A DNA stretch of 64,000 bases from an uncultured Eubacteriales bacterium. GTDB taxonomy: Bacteria > Bacillota > Clostridia > Oscillospirales > Acutalibacteraceae. The DNA lies in contig CAKSCM010000001.1 in assembly GCA_934444365.1 (NCBI GenBank), positions 124,001 through 188,000 on the forward strand. Direction: 5' to 3'. Shown piece after piece: positions 51,108-60,648 of this stretch. The notes under the pieces are model-generated. The model was not told where the DNA came from. It was given only the letters and a program-made list of their open reading frames with translations, and did not search any database. Position 1 is the first letter of the stretch; each line of letters begins with the position of its first letter. A program made the position numbers and the translations under genes.

Positions 51108-51784
51108 ATAAGACCCATGAGCTTTAAAGCTTCCTTTGCGGCCGATTGTTCGGCGTCCTTTTTGCTGCTGCCCTCGCCCGAGCTTACAACGTTGCTGTTT
51201 ATATGAACCTCGGCCGTGAAATGCTTGTCGTGATCCGGCCCGCTCTCTCCCACTAAAACATAACTTAAACGCTCTTCGGGATTTTGCTGGATTACCTCCT
51301 GAAGCAGGGTTTTATAATCGCGGCTTTGGGCCGATTTATGGTTTTTCAGCTCTGGAACTATAAATCTTAAAACAAGCTCTCTTGCCGGTTCTATTCCCCC
51401 GTCGAGATATATGGAGGCGAGTACCGCCTCAAAAGCGTCGGCCAGTATTGACGGCCGGTGGCGTCCGCCGGTGTTATTCTCCCCCTTGCTTAAAAACAGG
51501 CTGTCCCCTATGCCGAGCTCTTTTGAAAACTCGCAAAGGGATTTTTCGCACACAAGCGACGCTCTGATTTTGGTCAGTTCCCCTTCGGGTAAATGGGAGA
51601 AATGCTTGTAAATATAGTCGGATACGATGACCGAAAGCACCGAATCGCCCAAAAATTCAAGCCGCTCATTCGAGCCGGCCGCAACGTGGTTTTCGTTGGC
51701 GTAGGACGAATGGGTAAGGGCGTTTTTAAGCAGAGCCGTATTTTTATATTCGTAACCGAGATTTTTCTGGATCTTATCAAGCAT
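51104..51784 (-). CDS. rnc: Ribonuclease III
   Basis: A 226-residue enzyme with the RNase III signature NERLEFLGDSVLS (about 40-52), the second acidic cluster ADAFEAVLASIYLDGG and a C-terminal double-stranded RNA-binding domain. It cuts rRNA precursors and other duplex RNA. It overlaps plsX by 8 bases. No acpP gene lies between plsX and rnc, unlike many Firmicutes. Confidence 0.96.
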   Translation of the reverse strand: MLDKIQKNLGYEYKNTALLKNALTHSSYANENHVAAGSNERLEFLGDSVLSVIVSDYIYKHFSHLPEGELTKIRASLVCEKSLCEFSKELGIGDSLFLSKGENNTGGRHRPSILADAFEAVLASIYLDGGIEPARELVLRFIVPELKNHKSAQSRDYKTLLQEVIQQNPEERLSYVLVGESGPDHDKHFTAEVHINSNVVSSGEGSSKKDAEQSAAKEALKLMGLI

Positions 51785-52787
51785 TCTTATTAGCCTCCGC
51801 TGAAAAGGCGGCCGTTATTTTGTCAACGGCACCGCTCTTTGCAAAATTATCGGCGACCCTGACGGCATTCATAAAGGCCTTTGCCTGAGATGCGCCGTGC
51901 GCCTTTATTACCGGCGCCTTAACGCCTACAAGCGGAGCGCCGCCGTGCTCGGAATAATCAAGATACTTTTTAAGGGATGAAAGATCTTTTTTAATGATTG
52001 CGGCTGCAATTTTCGTCTTAAAATTCTTGAGAAAAACGCCCTTTACAAGGCGGAAAAAGGTGGCCGATACTCCTTCGGTGAGCTTTAAAACAACATTGCC
52101 CGAGAATCCGTCGGTAACAAGCACATCACACACGCCGGAGGGAACATCCCTTGCCTCGGCATTGCCGATAAAATTTAAGCTTTCATCATCTTTTAAAAGC
52201 TTATAGGTCTCAAGCTGCAATGTACCGCCCTTTGTATCCTCGGCGCCGATATTAAGCAGGGCTACACGGGGATTTTTTCTGCCTAAAACATTCTCGGCAT
52301 AAATAGCTCCCATAACCCCGAAGCTGTAAAGCATATCGGGACGGCAATCGGCATTAGCGCCCGAATCGAGCAGAAGATAGCTGCTTTTAGGGGTCGGAAC
52401 ATTGGTGCAAAGGGCCGGGCGCTTGACCCCCTTTATTCTTTTGACTAAAAAGGTAGCACCCATAAGCAGCGCGCCGGTAGAACCGGCCGACACAAAAGCG
52501 TCCCCTTCTCCGGCTGCCAGTGCCTTAAGTCCTACGGCCATTGAGCAGTTTTTGCGGCTTTTAAGTATTTCGCCCGGGTCCTCATGAATATCTATAACGC
52601 CCTCGGCATCGATAATTTCAATATCCGAAAGATCAATTCCGTTTTCGCTTGCTACCGCCTCAATAAGGCGACGTTCGCCCGAAAGAGCAATGCCGATTCC
52701 CCATTTTTTATGAGCGGCTACAGCACCCTTTATCGGCTCGAGCGGAGAATTGTCCCCACCGAAAGCATCAACTATAACCTTAGCCAT
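51777..52787 (-). CDS. plsX: Phosphate acyltransferase PlsX
   Basis: A 336-residue enzyme that turns acyl-ACP into acyl-phosphate for phospholipid synthesis. It opens VIVDAFGGDNSPLEPIKGA and has the conserved ALLMGATF, NIGAEDTKG and DGFSGNV stretches. It overlaps trmFO at its start and rnc at its end by 8 bases each, so translation is coupled. Confidence 0.95.
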   Translation of the reverse strand: MAKVIVDAFGGDNSPLEPIKGAVAAHKKWGIGIALSGERRLIEAVASENGIDLSDIEIIDAEGVIDIHEDPGEILKSRKNCSMAVGLKALAAGEGDAFVSAGSTGALLMGATFLVKRIKGVKRPALCTNVPTPKSSYLLLDSGANADCRPDMLYSFGVMGAIYAENVLGRKNPRVALLNIGAEDTKGGTLQLETYKLLKDDESLNFIGNAEARDVPSGVCDVLVTDGFSGNVVLKLTEGVSATFFRLVKGVFLKNFKTKIAAAIIKKDLSSLKKYLDYSEHGGAPLVGVKAPVIKAHGASQAKAFMNAVRVADNFAKSGAVDKITAAFSAEANKNA

Positions 52788-54096
52788 TATTCACCAGACC
52801 TTTCACGGTTTCTATCGCACGTGCACTTAAAGCGGCGTATCTTTCCTGCTTGTCCCTTATACCGCCGATCGAGGGCAAAATTCCGAAATTTGCACCCATG
52901 GGCTGAAAATGAGAAACACTCTCATCGCTTATATAATGCGCCAAAGCGCCCATCATACTCTCCCTCGGCAATATAAAGTGTTCGTCGTTTTTAAAACGGC
53001 GGACAGCGTTAATACCTGCTAAAATTCCCGAAGCGGCCGATTCCATGTATCCTTCAACGCCGGTTATCTGACCGGCGAAGAATATGTTCGGTTCGCTTTT
53101 CAGCGAGAAATCTGCCTTAAGCACCCTCGGGGAATCTATAAAGGTATTACGGTGCATTACACCGTAACGCATGAATTCGGCCGAATGTAAGGCCGGAATC
53201 ATGGAAAAAACGCGCTTTTGTTCGCCGAACTTTAAATTGGTCTGAAAGCCTACAAGATTAAAAAGCTTTCCGTCGGCATTTTCCTGCCTTAACTGGACTA
53301 CAGCATAGGGGCGTCTGCCGGTCTTCGGATCGGTAAGGCCGACCGGTTTTAAAGGACCGAAACGTATGGTATCCTCTCCGCGCTTAGCCATGCGCTCGAT
53401 CGGCATACAGCCCTCATAAAGACGGATACCTTCGTCGGCCTTTTCGGGCAAGGCGCATTCGGCCGAAACAAGCTCCTTATAAAATGCGGTGTACTGCTCC
53501 TTATCCATGGGACAGTTTATATAATCGTCGTCGCCCCTGCCGTATCGTGCGGCCGCAAAGGAATATTCGGGATCAATGCTTTCACCGGTCACAATCGGGG
53601 CGGCTGCATCGTAAAAGCTCAGCATTTTTTCGCCGATGTGCTTTGATATATCGGCTGCCAATGAATCGGAAGTAAGCGGTCCGGTTGCGACAACGCATAT
53701 ATTTTCTGACGAATCGGGTATTAATTCCGCTTCGCCGCTTACAACCTCTATAAGAGGGTTTTCGCGTATCTTCCTTGTGATAAACGATGAAAAAAGCTCG
53801 CGGTCGACCGCCAGCGCACCGCCGGCCGGAACACGGGATGCATAGGCGCTTTCGACACAGACCGATTTGAACAGCTGCATTTCTGCTTTAAGCAGTCCTG
53901 CCGCCGATGTAAGCCGCTCGGCCTTAAGGGAATTTGAGCAAACAAGCTCGGCAAACAGGTCGCTTTCGTGGGCCGGAGATTTCTTTTTCGGCTTCATCTC
54001 AATAAGCCTTACCGGTATACCGGCGCACGCTATAATATTCGCTGCCTCACAGCCGGCCAGTCCGGCGCCGATAACCGTGATAAAATTATTATTCAT
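52780..54096 (-). CDS. trmFO: Folate-dependent tRNA m5U54 methyltransferase TrmFO
   Basis: The ATG at 54096 follows CGAGGCGACAG and gives NNNFITVIGAGLAGCEA at the start; an earlier in-frame start at 54153 lies deep inside topA. The 438-residue flavoprotein has the FAD motif GAGLAGCEA, CSNSLK, and the FAGQITGVEGY segment. It methylates U54 of tRNAs using methylene-THF. It overlaps the topA stop by 8 bases. Confidence 0.96.
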   Translation of the reverse strand: MNNNFITVIGAGLAGCEAANIIACAGIPVRLIEMKPKKKSPAHESDLFAELVCSNSLKAERLTSAAGLLKAEMQLFKSVCVESAYASRVPAGGALAVDRELFSSFITRKIRENPLIEVVSGEAELIPDSSENICVVATGPLTSDSLAADISKHIGEKMLSFYDAAAPIVTGESIDPEYSFAAARYGRGDDDYINCPMDKEQYTAFYKELVSAECALPEKADEGIRLYEGCMPIERMAKRGEDTIRFGPLKPVGLTDPKTGRRPYAVVQLRQENADGKLFNLVGFQTNLKFGEQKRVFSMIPALHSAEFMRYGVMHRNTFIDSPRVLKADFSLKSEPNIFFAGQITGVEGYMESAASGILAGINAVRRFKNDEHFILPRESMMGALAHYISDESVSHFQPMGANFGILPSIGGIRDKQERYAALSARAIETVKGLVNNG

Positions 54097-56209
54097 CTGT
54101 CGCCTCGGTATCGGTCTTCTTTTTTCTTGATTTGCGTTCGGTTTTCTTTTCAAAGCCGCATTTTTCGTCGAGGCATACCGTAATTCCGCCGCGGCGTTTA
54201 AAAAGGGTCTTGCCGCAATTCGGGCATTTTTCTTCGCTCGGTACGTCCCAGGTTATAAATTTGCACTCAGGCGCGTTTTCGCACTGGAAATATTTATAAC
54301 CTCTTTTTGACTTTTTCTCGAGTATTCTGCCCTTGCAAAGGGGACATTCTCCCGGGGCCGCAACGACAATCGGCTTGGTATTCTTACATTCGGGATAATT
54401 GGAGCAAGCCGCAAATTTTCCGAATCGGCCAACCTTTACGACCATCTTACCGCCGCATTTTTCGCAAATCTCGCCGGTTTCCTCATCGGGAACCTTAATG
54501 CGCTTGCCCTCCATTTTTGCTTCGGCGTCGGTAAGCATTTTACTGAACGACTCGTAAAAGTCCTCAAGTGCCTTGACGTAGGTCTCTTCGCCGTCGCCCA
54601 CCCGGTCAAGATCCTTTTCCATTTCGGCCGTAAACTTGGTGTCGACAATGGATTTAAAGAGCTCCTTCATAAGACCGGTGGTTATTTCGCCGAGCTGTGT
54701 GGGCTTTAAATTTTTCTTATCCCATTCGACATACTCGCGGCCGAGCACGGTGGTCAGGGTCGCGGCGTAGGTGCTCGGTCGCCCTATGCCGGTATCCTCC
54801 ATTTTTTTTACAAGGGTAGCGTAGGTGTAACGTGCCGGAGCCTGGGTGAAGTGCTGTGCTCCTTCGAGCGACTTGAATTTCAGCACGTCGTCCTTTTTAA
54901 GGGGCGGAATGTCGCCGGCGTCACTCTCGTTTGTGTCCTTTCCTTCTTCGTAAACGGCGGTAAAGCCGGGGAATTTTACATTGTAACCCGTTACACGGAA
55001 AAGGTAATTTCCGGCGGTTATGTCGGCCGTCATGGTATTCTGAACGCATGCAGCCATAAGGGAGGCGATAAAGCGTTCCCATATAAGCTTGTAAATTTTA
55101 TACTGATCGGCGGTCAGGCTCGGCTTTGCCATTTCCGGAGTGATCTCGACAACGGTAGGACGAATTGCCTCGTGTGCGTCCTGGGCATTGGCCTTTGTTT
55201 TGAAATATCTCGGCTTCGGGGGGAGATATTCCTTGCCGTAACGTTCGGTTATAAGCTTGCCGGCAGCAGCTCTTGCTTCCTCCGAGATACGTAACGAGTC
55301 GGTACGCATGTAGGTTATAAGACCGGTAGCACCGTAGCCTTCGACGTTTACGCCCTCGTAGAGCTGTTGGGCGATCTTCATGGTACGGTCGCCCTTCATA
55401 TTGAACTTGCGGGCGGCATCCTGCTGTAATGTCGAGGTGATAAAGGGCGGAACCGGCTGACGGTTTTTAATGCCGGTTTTAACCGAGGTCACCTTATATT
55501 CGGCATTTTCAAGCTCGGCCTTTAATTTTTCGGTCTCGGCTTCGGTTGAAAGTGTCATCTTTTTGCCGTCGGCAGTGCCGTAAAAATGCGCCCTTATGGT
55601 CTTTGAAACGCCCTTTTTACCGAGCAGTGCGTCGAGTGTCCAATATTCCTCGGGAACAAACTTTCTTATTTCCTCCTCGCGGTCGACTATAAGCCTTACT
55701 ACAACGCTTTGAACACGTCCGGCCGAAAGTCCGCGGCGAACCTTGCGCCACAAAAACGGGCTTAGCTTGTAACCGACTATTCGGTCAAGAATTCTACGCG
55801 CCTGCTGAGCGTCAACAAGATCCATATTTATTGTACGGGGCTTTTTGATTCCGTCGCAAACGCAGGTTTTGGTTATTTCGTTAAAGGTTACCCTTATAGG
55901 CGCCTTTTCATCGAGCGCCAGCATCTCGGCTAAATGCCAGGCAATGGCCTCACCCTCGCGATCCGGGTCGGTTGCGAGGTAAACGCAGTCGCTCTTGGCG
56001 GCGGCTTCGGTCAGCTTGGCTATAAGATCGGCCTTATCTTCGATATTGACGTACTTGGGTTTGAATCCGTGCGCTATATCAACGCCCAGCTCCTTTTTAG
56101 GAAGATCCCTTATATGCCCTACCGAGGCGACAACCTCATATCCTGCACCGAGATAGCTCTGAATATTTTTTGCCTTTGATGGAGACTCCACAATTACAAG
56201 TTTTGACAA
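54089..56209 (-). CDS. topA: DNA topoisomerase I
   Basis: TTG 56209 gives SKLVIVESPSKAKNIQ, the usual start; another TTG at 56227 is in frame but has no better site. The 706-residue type IA enzyme has the Toprim domain (DPDREGEAIAWH), the active tyrosine in LITYMRTDSLRI and three C-terminal zinc fingers (CEKCGG, CPLCKG, CPNCGK). It relaxes negative supercoils. Confidence 0.97.
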   Translation of the reverse strand: MSKLVIVESPSKAKNIQSYLGAGYEVVASVGHIRDLPKKELGVDIAHGFKPKYVNIEDKADLIAKLTEAAAKSDCVYLATDPDREGEAIAWHLAEMLALDEKAPIRVTFNEITKTCVCDGIKKPRTINMDLVDAQQARRILDRIVGYKLSPFLWRKVRRGLSAGRVQSVVVRLIVDREEEIRKFVPEEYWTLDALLGKKGVSKTIRAHFYGTADGKKMTLSTEAETEKLKAELENAEYKVTSVKTGIKNRQPVPPFITSTLQQDAARKFNMKGDRTMKIAQQLYEGVNVEGYGATGLITYMRTDSLRISEEARAAAGKLITERYGKEYLPPKPRYFKTKANAQDAHEAIRPTVVEITPEMAKPSLTADQYKIYKLIWERFIASLMAACVQNTMTADITAGNYLFRVTGYNVKFPGFTAVYEEGKDTNESDAGDIPPLKKDDVLKFKSLEGAQHFTQAPARYTYATLVKKMEDTGIGRPSTYAATLTTVLGREYVEWDKKNLKPTQLGEITTGLMKELFKSIVDTKFTAEMEKDLDRVGDGEETYVKALEDFYESFSKMLTDAEAKMEGKRIKVPDEETGEICEKCGGKMVVKVGRFGKFAACSNYPECKNTKPIVVAAPGECPLCKGRILEKKSKRGYKYFQCENAPECKFITWDVPSEEKCPNCGKTLFKRRGGITVCLDEKCGFEKKTERKSRKKKTDTEATDE

Positions 56210-56258
56210 GGGTACACCGTCTTTCAATGTATTTTATTATGAATTGATTATTGATTAA

Positions 56259-57521
56259 TCAGAGAATTCTGTATTTGTTTCCGGCTTCGGGTTCTATAAG
56301 GCCTTCGAGCTCAAGGCTCGTAAGGACTCTCATCAGTTTATCCGGAGCTATACCGCACAGCGGAATCAGTTCATCCACCGTAAGTGCGGAATTTTTTGCA
56401 ATAAAATTATTATACACCATTTTCTCGTCATCGGACAAGTCCTTATCTGAGATATTTACAATTTTTCTTTTTGATTCCGGCGTTTTAAGGTGCTTTTCGG
56501 CGTTACTATTACCATTAATGCCATTGCCGTCGCTTTTTATGCTTGCCGAAAACCGTGTTTTTTGTGAACGGTCGGCTCTGCCGGTGTCGTTGGATATTAC
56601 GTCCACATCGATCATCAGCGATTTCACGCCGCTCATATCGATTTTATGGGGATATTCGCCGGCGAATTCTTCGAGTATATCAAGCGCCGAGAAAACCGGC
56701 TTTGCGCCCTCTCTGAGCAGTTTATTGGTACCGGCGAAGGACGGGCTCATAACGCTGCCGGGAACGGCGAAAAGCTCCCTGCCCTGCTCAAGGGTGTAAT
56801 TTGCCGTTATAAGCGATCCGCTTTTAATGCCGGCTTCAATGATAACCGTACCGAGGGACAACCCCGATATAATCCGATTGCGCTCGGGAAAGCTCCAGCG
56901 CGTAGCGGCGGTTCCCGGCGGATATTCGGAAATAAGCACGCCTCTTTTTTCTATCATATCCCTCATGGGCTTATTCTCCATGAGATACGGATAATCGATT
57001 CCGCAGCCTAAAACGGCCGCCGTCCGGCCGAAAACCTGAAGTGCGCCGGTGTGGGAGTATGAGTCTACCCCTTTAGCCGCTCCGCTAACAACAAGCGCGC
57101 CGGCCTTTGAAAGGATCATGGCAAGATCGGTAGCTACCGTACGGCCGTAATCGGTTGCATTTCTTGTACCGACCATCGCAATTGCGACCTCGTTATCAAA
57201 TTCCGGAAAAACGCCCCGTACATACAAAGCGCACGGCGGTGCATAAATATTCTTAAGCCGCTCGGGATATTCCTCGCTTAAATACGATATGATCCGTTGG
57301 CCGGATTTATCCGCCTGCTCGACGGCAAAATGCGCTCTTTTAAGCGCGCCGTAAAAACGGGCCATTTCCTTATCGGTGAAAAGTCCGCTCAGTCTTCGCT
57401 CGTGATCGCTTTCGAAAAGCTTTTCCACATCGAGCTCACGGTCGTATATTTCGCGGACCTTAGGAGAAGCCGCACCGAGCACAAAGTAAAGTGCCGTGCA
57501 TAAAAACTCATTGCGGTTCAT
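56259..57521 (-). CDS. dprA: DNA processing protein DprA
   Basis: The ATG at 57521 overlaps the upstream methyltransferase stop (ATGA); a TTG at 57536 is also in frame. The 420-residue protein has an N-terminal SAM-like segment, the Rossmann-type DprA domain with VGTRNATDYGR and SGAAKGVDSYSH, a variable linker and a C-terminal winged helix. It loads RecA on incoming single-stranded DNA. The dprA-topA-trmFO order is standard in Firmicutes. Confidence 0.95.
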   Translation of the reverse strand: MNRNEFLCTALYFVLGAASPKVREIYDRELDVEKLFESDHERRLSGLFTDKEMARFYGALKRAHFAVEQADKSGQRIISYLSEEYPERLKNIYAPPCALYVRGVFPEFDNEVAIAMVGTRNATDYGRTVATDLAMILSKAGALVVSGAAKGVDSYSHTGALQVFGRTAAVLGCGIDYPYLMENKPMRDMIEKRGVLISEYPPGTAATRWSFPERNRIISGLSLGTVIIEAGIKSGSLITANYTLEQGRELFAVPGSVMSPSFAGTNKLLREGAKPVFSALDILEEFAGEYPHKIDMSGVKSLMIDVDVISNDTGRADRSQKTRFSASIKSDGNGINGNSNAEKHLKTPESKRKIVNISDKDLSDDEKMVYNNFIAKNSALTVDELIPLCGIAPDKLMRVLTSLELEGLIEPEAGNKYRIL

Positions 57522-58291
57522 TTCATCATTTCCCAAATAAGAATTGTCGCGGCGGCGGCCGCATTAAGGGATTCCGCCTTGCCGCTCATAGGTATGGTTA
57601 TGCGTTTGTAACAGAGTCTCGCCGTTTCATTTTTCAGTCCGTTTGCCTCGTTGCCTATAACTACCGCACATCCCGGCGACATGTCGCATTTATCAATCGT
57701 TCCGTCAAAATCCGAAACGACCGCCGCATAGGTTTTAATCGACAGATCGTTCATGTGCAAAATTGCCTTTTGCGCTTCGCATCTTATTACAGGCAAGCGA
57801 AGCAACGCCCCCATCGACGCCCTTAAAGCCTTTTGGGAGAACGGATCGCATCCGCCCGAAATTATAACGGCGTCAACCGAAAAAGCCTCGGCCGTTCTGC
57901 AAACGGTGCCGAGATTGCCGGGATCGGAAATATCCTCAAGCACCACATACCGTCCTTTTTCGCAAAGTGAAAGCTCATTTACGGCCGGTATATCGCAAAC
58001 ACAGATACATCCTTGCGGCGATACGGTATCCGACAGCTTTTTCATAACATCATCACTTACGCAAAAGGCACTTTGCGCCGATGACAACAGAATATCGCAA
58101 TCTTCTCTATGCTCGGAACAAAACCGCTCGGTATAAAAAAGCTCCCGTACCGAATAACCGTTTAAAGCGGCGTCACGGCAAAGCCGTAATCCGTCAATAA
58201 CGAAAAGTCCGGTTTTTCTTCGCTCGTTTGATGATGAAGCAAGCAAAACGGTTCTTTTAATCTTCGGATTGTCACGCGACGAAATTATCAC
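57518..58291 (-). CDS. TrmH/SpoU family RNA 2'-O-methyltransferase
   Basis: A 257-residue SPOUT enzyme with a short N-terminal substrate-binding domain and the knot motifs LEDISDPGNLGTVCRTA, GNEANGL and IPMSGKAESLNAAAAA. It resembles RlmB/TrmH-type rRNA or tRNA methyltransferases; the target base is unknown. The start is GTG at 58291. It is the first gene of the long minus-strand operon, behind the promoter at 58339. Confidence 0.9.
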   Translation of the reverse strand: MIISSRDNPKIKRTVLLASSSNERRKTGLFVIDGLRLCRDAALNGYSVRELFYTERFCSEHREDCDILLSSAQSAFCVSDDVMKKLSDTVSPQGCICVCDIPAVNELSLCEKGRYVVLEDISDPGNLGTVCRTAEAFSVDAVIISGGCDPFSQKALRASMGALLRLPVIRCEAQKAILHMNDLSIKTYAAVVSDFDGTIDKCDMSPGCAVVIGNEANGLKNETARLCYKRITIPMSGKAESLNAAAAATILIWEMMK

Positions 58292-58338
58292 CTTTTTATA
58301 TTCCGCCTTTACATTATAATAAGCAACATTTTTTGACT

Positions 58339-58367
58339 ATTATAGCTTTTGCATTGCCAAATGTCAA
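58339..58367 (-). promoter_or_regulatory. Consensus promoter of the trmH-dprA-topA-...-ftsY operon
   Basis: On the minus strand TTGACA (58367-58362), exactly 17 bases, then TATAAT (58344-58339): a full match to the sigma-A consensus. It lies 47 bases before the first gene of a ~13-kb operon. Confidence 0.85.
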
Positions 58368-58643
58368 TCAATAACAAAAGAGAGGGTAAAAATTGCATTT
58401 TACGAAAAGGTGTAAAACAAGAATAAATCACTCTGCAAAGAGATTTTGCATGCTGCGGCGCTGAAAAATATGTAAGATGTTCTTTGTGATAAATTGATCG
58501 ACCGCGTATTTGGATCGCAGCAAATTGCCCGCCTTGTTTTTGGCGGATTATATTTTTGTTTCTGATTGGGCGGATTTGCTTTTTTTATCAAGCGAAAAAA
58601 CGAAAAATATCAAAATAGTTGTAATATTGAATCAAAATATTCG

Positions 58644-58671
58644 TTGACATATACAATCGCTATGCTATACT
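58644..58671 (+). promoter_or_regulatory. Promoter of the sugar-metabolism operon, with a possible operator
   Basis: A perfect TTGACA (58644-58649), a 16-base spacer and TATACT (58666-58671). Directly upstream, AATATT-n7-AATATT (58623-58641) could bind a regulator. Confidence 0.7.
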
Positions 58672-58731
58672 TTAGGTGTCTGTAATGGCTTTTAAACAAA
58701 AAAGCCAATAAACAATAAAGGAGTTTTTATC

Positions 58732-59814
58732 ATGACAAAAATCAAAGCCGGCGTAATCGGATGCGGAGGCATTGCAAACGGAAAGCATCTGCCTGCTATA
58801 TCAAAAATGGATGATGTTGAGATAGTCGCCTTTTGTGATATAATTATTGAGCGCGCACAAGAGGCGGCAAAAAAATACGGTACTGAGGATGCTGCCGTAT
58901 ACACCGATTACAAGGAGCTTTTAAAGGATAAGGCCATTGAGGTGGTTTACGTTTTAACCCCTAATCGTGAGCACAGCTTTATTTCAATTGACGCTCTCGA
59001 TGCCGGTAAAAACGTTATGTGCGAAAAGCCCATGGCAAAAACCTACAAAGAGGCTCTTGAAATGTGCGAGGCCGCTAAACGCAACCATAAGGTGCTTACC
59101 ATCGGCTACCAGAACCGCCGCGCTCCTCAGACTATGTATGTAAAAAAGCTTTGCGAAAACGGCGATCTCGGCGATATTTACTATGCCGAAGCACTCGCAC
59201 TCAGACGCCGAGCCGTTCCGACATGGGGAGTTTTCCTCAACGAAGAAGAGCAAGGCGGCGGACCCCTTATAGATATCGGGACCCACTCCCTTGATATGAC
59301 CCTTTGGGAGATGAACAATTATAAACCCAAGATGGTAGTCGGTACAAAATACCGCAAGCTTGCCGATCAGACCGAGACCGCAAACGCATGGGGCGACTGG
59401 GATCCCACGGAGTTTACGGTTGAGGACTCTGCTTTCGGATTTATAGTTATGGAAAACGGCGCTACCGTCGTTCTTAAAAGCAGCTGGGCCCTTAACATTG
59501 CCGATCCCTGCGAGGTTTCGAATATACTTTGCGGTGATAAGGGCGGCGTCGAATCGATAAGAGGCAACGTACGTGTAAATACCGTTAAAAACGGACGTAT
59601 GACCATTGAAACGCCTGATTTTTCAACGGGCGGAGTTGCCTTCTATGACGGCGCGTCGAGCGATCCGGTTGATATTGAAGCGAGAATGTTTATAAATGCC
59701 GTTAAAAACGGAACCGAGCCCTCTACCCTCCCCGAGCAGGCTGCCGTTGTCACAAGAATTCTTGAGGCAATATATGAATCGTCAGAAACCGGCAAGCCGG
59801 TATATTTTGATTAA
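58732..59814 (+). CDS. Gfo/Idh/MocA family NAD(P)-dependent oxidoreductase (first)
   Basis: A 360-residue sugar dehydrogenase-type protein. The N-terminal Rossmann motif is VIGCGGIANGKHLPA, and the family EKP lysine lies in CEKPMAK (about residue 98). A catalytic histidine fits GTHSLD (about 185). It probably oxidises a sugar or glycoside hydroxyl to a ketone, or does the reverse; the substrate is unknown. AAAGGAG precedes the ATG. It leads an operon with three TIM-barrel isomerase-like genes and a second oxidoreductase. Confidence 0.88.
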   Translation: MTKIKAGVIGCGGIANGKHLPAISKMDDVEIVAFCDIIIERAQEAAKKYGTEDAAVYTDYKELLKDKAIEVVYVLTPNREHSFISIDALDAGKNVMCEKPMAKTYKEALEMCEAAKRNHKVLTIGYQNRRAPQTMYVKKLCENGDLGDIYYAEALALRRRAVPTWGVFLNEEEQGGGPLIDIGTHSLDMTLWEMNNYKPKMVVGTKYRKLADQTETANAWGDWDPTEFTVEDSAFGFIVMENGATVVLKSSWALNIADPCEVSNILCGDKGGVESIRGNVRVNTVKNGRMTIETPDFSTGGVAFYDGASSDPVDIEARMFINAVKNGTEPSTLPEQAAVVTRILEAIYESSETGKPVYFD

Positions 59815-59850
59815 TTATTATTGTTATTTTCTTTGTTGAGGTGACAAAAA

Positions 59851-60633
59851 ATGAAACTCGGAATGATTACCACGCCCAATGCAGGCGGAATAAAAAGGGT
59901 GAACTCCTTTGGCCTTAAATATGCCGAATTCGATATTAATATCGGCATGGATCTGCCCTTTATAATTGGGGATAAAGAGAATATAAAAGCGGCCTGCCGC
60001 GAAACCGGAGTTTCGGTCGGCGCGATAGGCCGCTGGGGACCCGATAGGATAAACTCCAACGGAATTATCGAAAGCGAGCTCGAGAACGAGAAAATGCTGA
60101 TAGAATTCGCTTCATACCTCGGCTGTCCCGTGTATATATCCGGCTGTAATTTCGTCGAGGAGCTTTCGTACTATGCAAACTGCACCTACGCTATCGAATA
60201 CCTCGGGCAGCTTATTGCCTACGGTGAAAAATTCGGAGTAAAAATCTGCACCTACAACTGCAACTGGAACAGCTTTGTAAACTGCGATCCGGCCTGGACC
60301 TTAATACACGGCCATCTGCCTGCTTTGGGTATCAAGTTCGATCCATCCCATTCCCTCGCCGGCGGCCGCGATTATATGGCCGAGGCGGAAAAATGGGGCG
60401 GCAGATTTTATCATGTTCACCTTAAGGGCTCATTGTATGTAAACGGCGAGCATATCGACGATCCGCCGGCCGGCCTTGATAATACCGACTGGCCCTCGCT
60501 TATGGCTCTGCTTTATAAAAAGAATTATGACGGAATGCTTGCAATCGAGCCGCATTCTCCGACATGGCAGGGCGAGCTCGGTGAAAAGGGAATTGCCTAT
60601 ACTGTACGGTACTTTAAAAATCTTATTTTTTAG
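59851..60633 (+). CDS. Sugar phosphate isomerase/epimerase family TIM barrel (first)
   Basis: A 260-residue AP-endonuclease-2-type TIM barrel. Metal-binding residues are suggested by FDPSHSLA, HVHLKG and the C-terminal IEPHS. Such proteins act as ketose epimerases, inosose dehydratases (IolE) or keto-glycoside lyases. A GAGGTGAC site precedes the ATG. Its neighbours are two further barrels of the same superfamily. Confidence 0.82.
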   Translation: MKLGMITTPNAGGIKRVNSFGLKYAEFDINIGMDLPFIIGDKENIKAACRETGVSVGAIGRWGPDRINSNGIIESELENEKMLIEFASYLGCPVYISGCNFVEELSYYANCTYAIEYLGQLIAYGEKFGVKICTYNCNWNSFVNCDPAWTLIHGHLPALGIKFDPSHSLAGGRDYMAEAEKWGGRFYHVHLKGSLYVNGEHIDDPPAGLDNTDWPSLMALLYKKNYDGMLAIEPHSPTWQGELGEKGIAYTVRYFKNLIF

Positions 60634-60648
60634 GGAGTTGGGTTTTAT

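Larger units (their letters stand above)
58292..58731. other. Divergent intergenic region between trmH and the sugar operon
   Basis: These 440 bases hold a minus-strand consensus promoter (58339) and a plus-strand promoter (58644). The ~270 bases between are A/T-rich with a small CCGCC/GGCGG hairpin near 58530. No coding sequence is supported. Confidence 0.65.
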
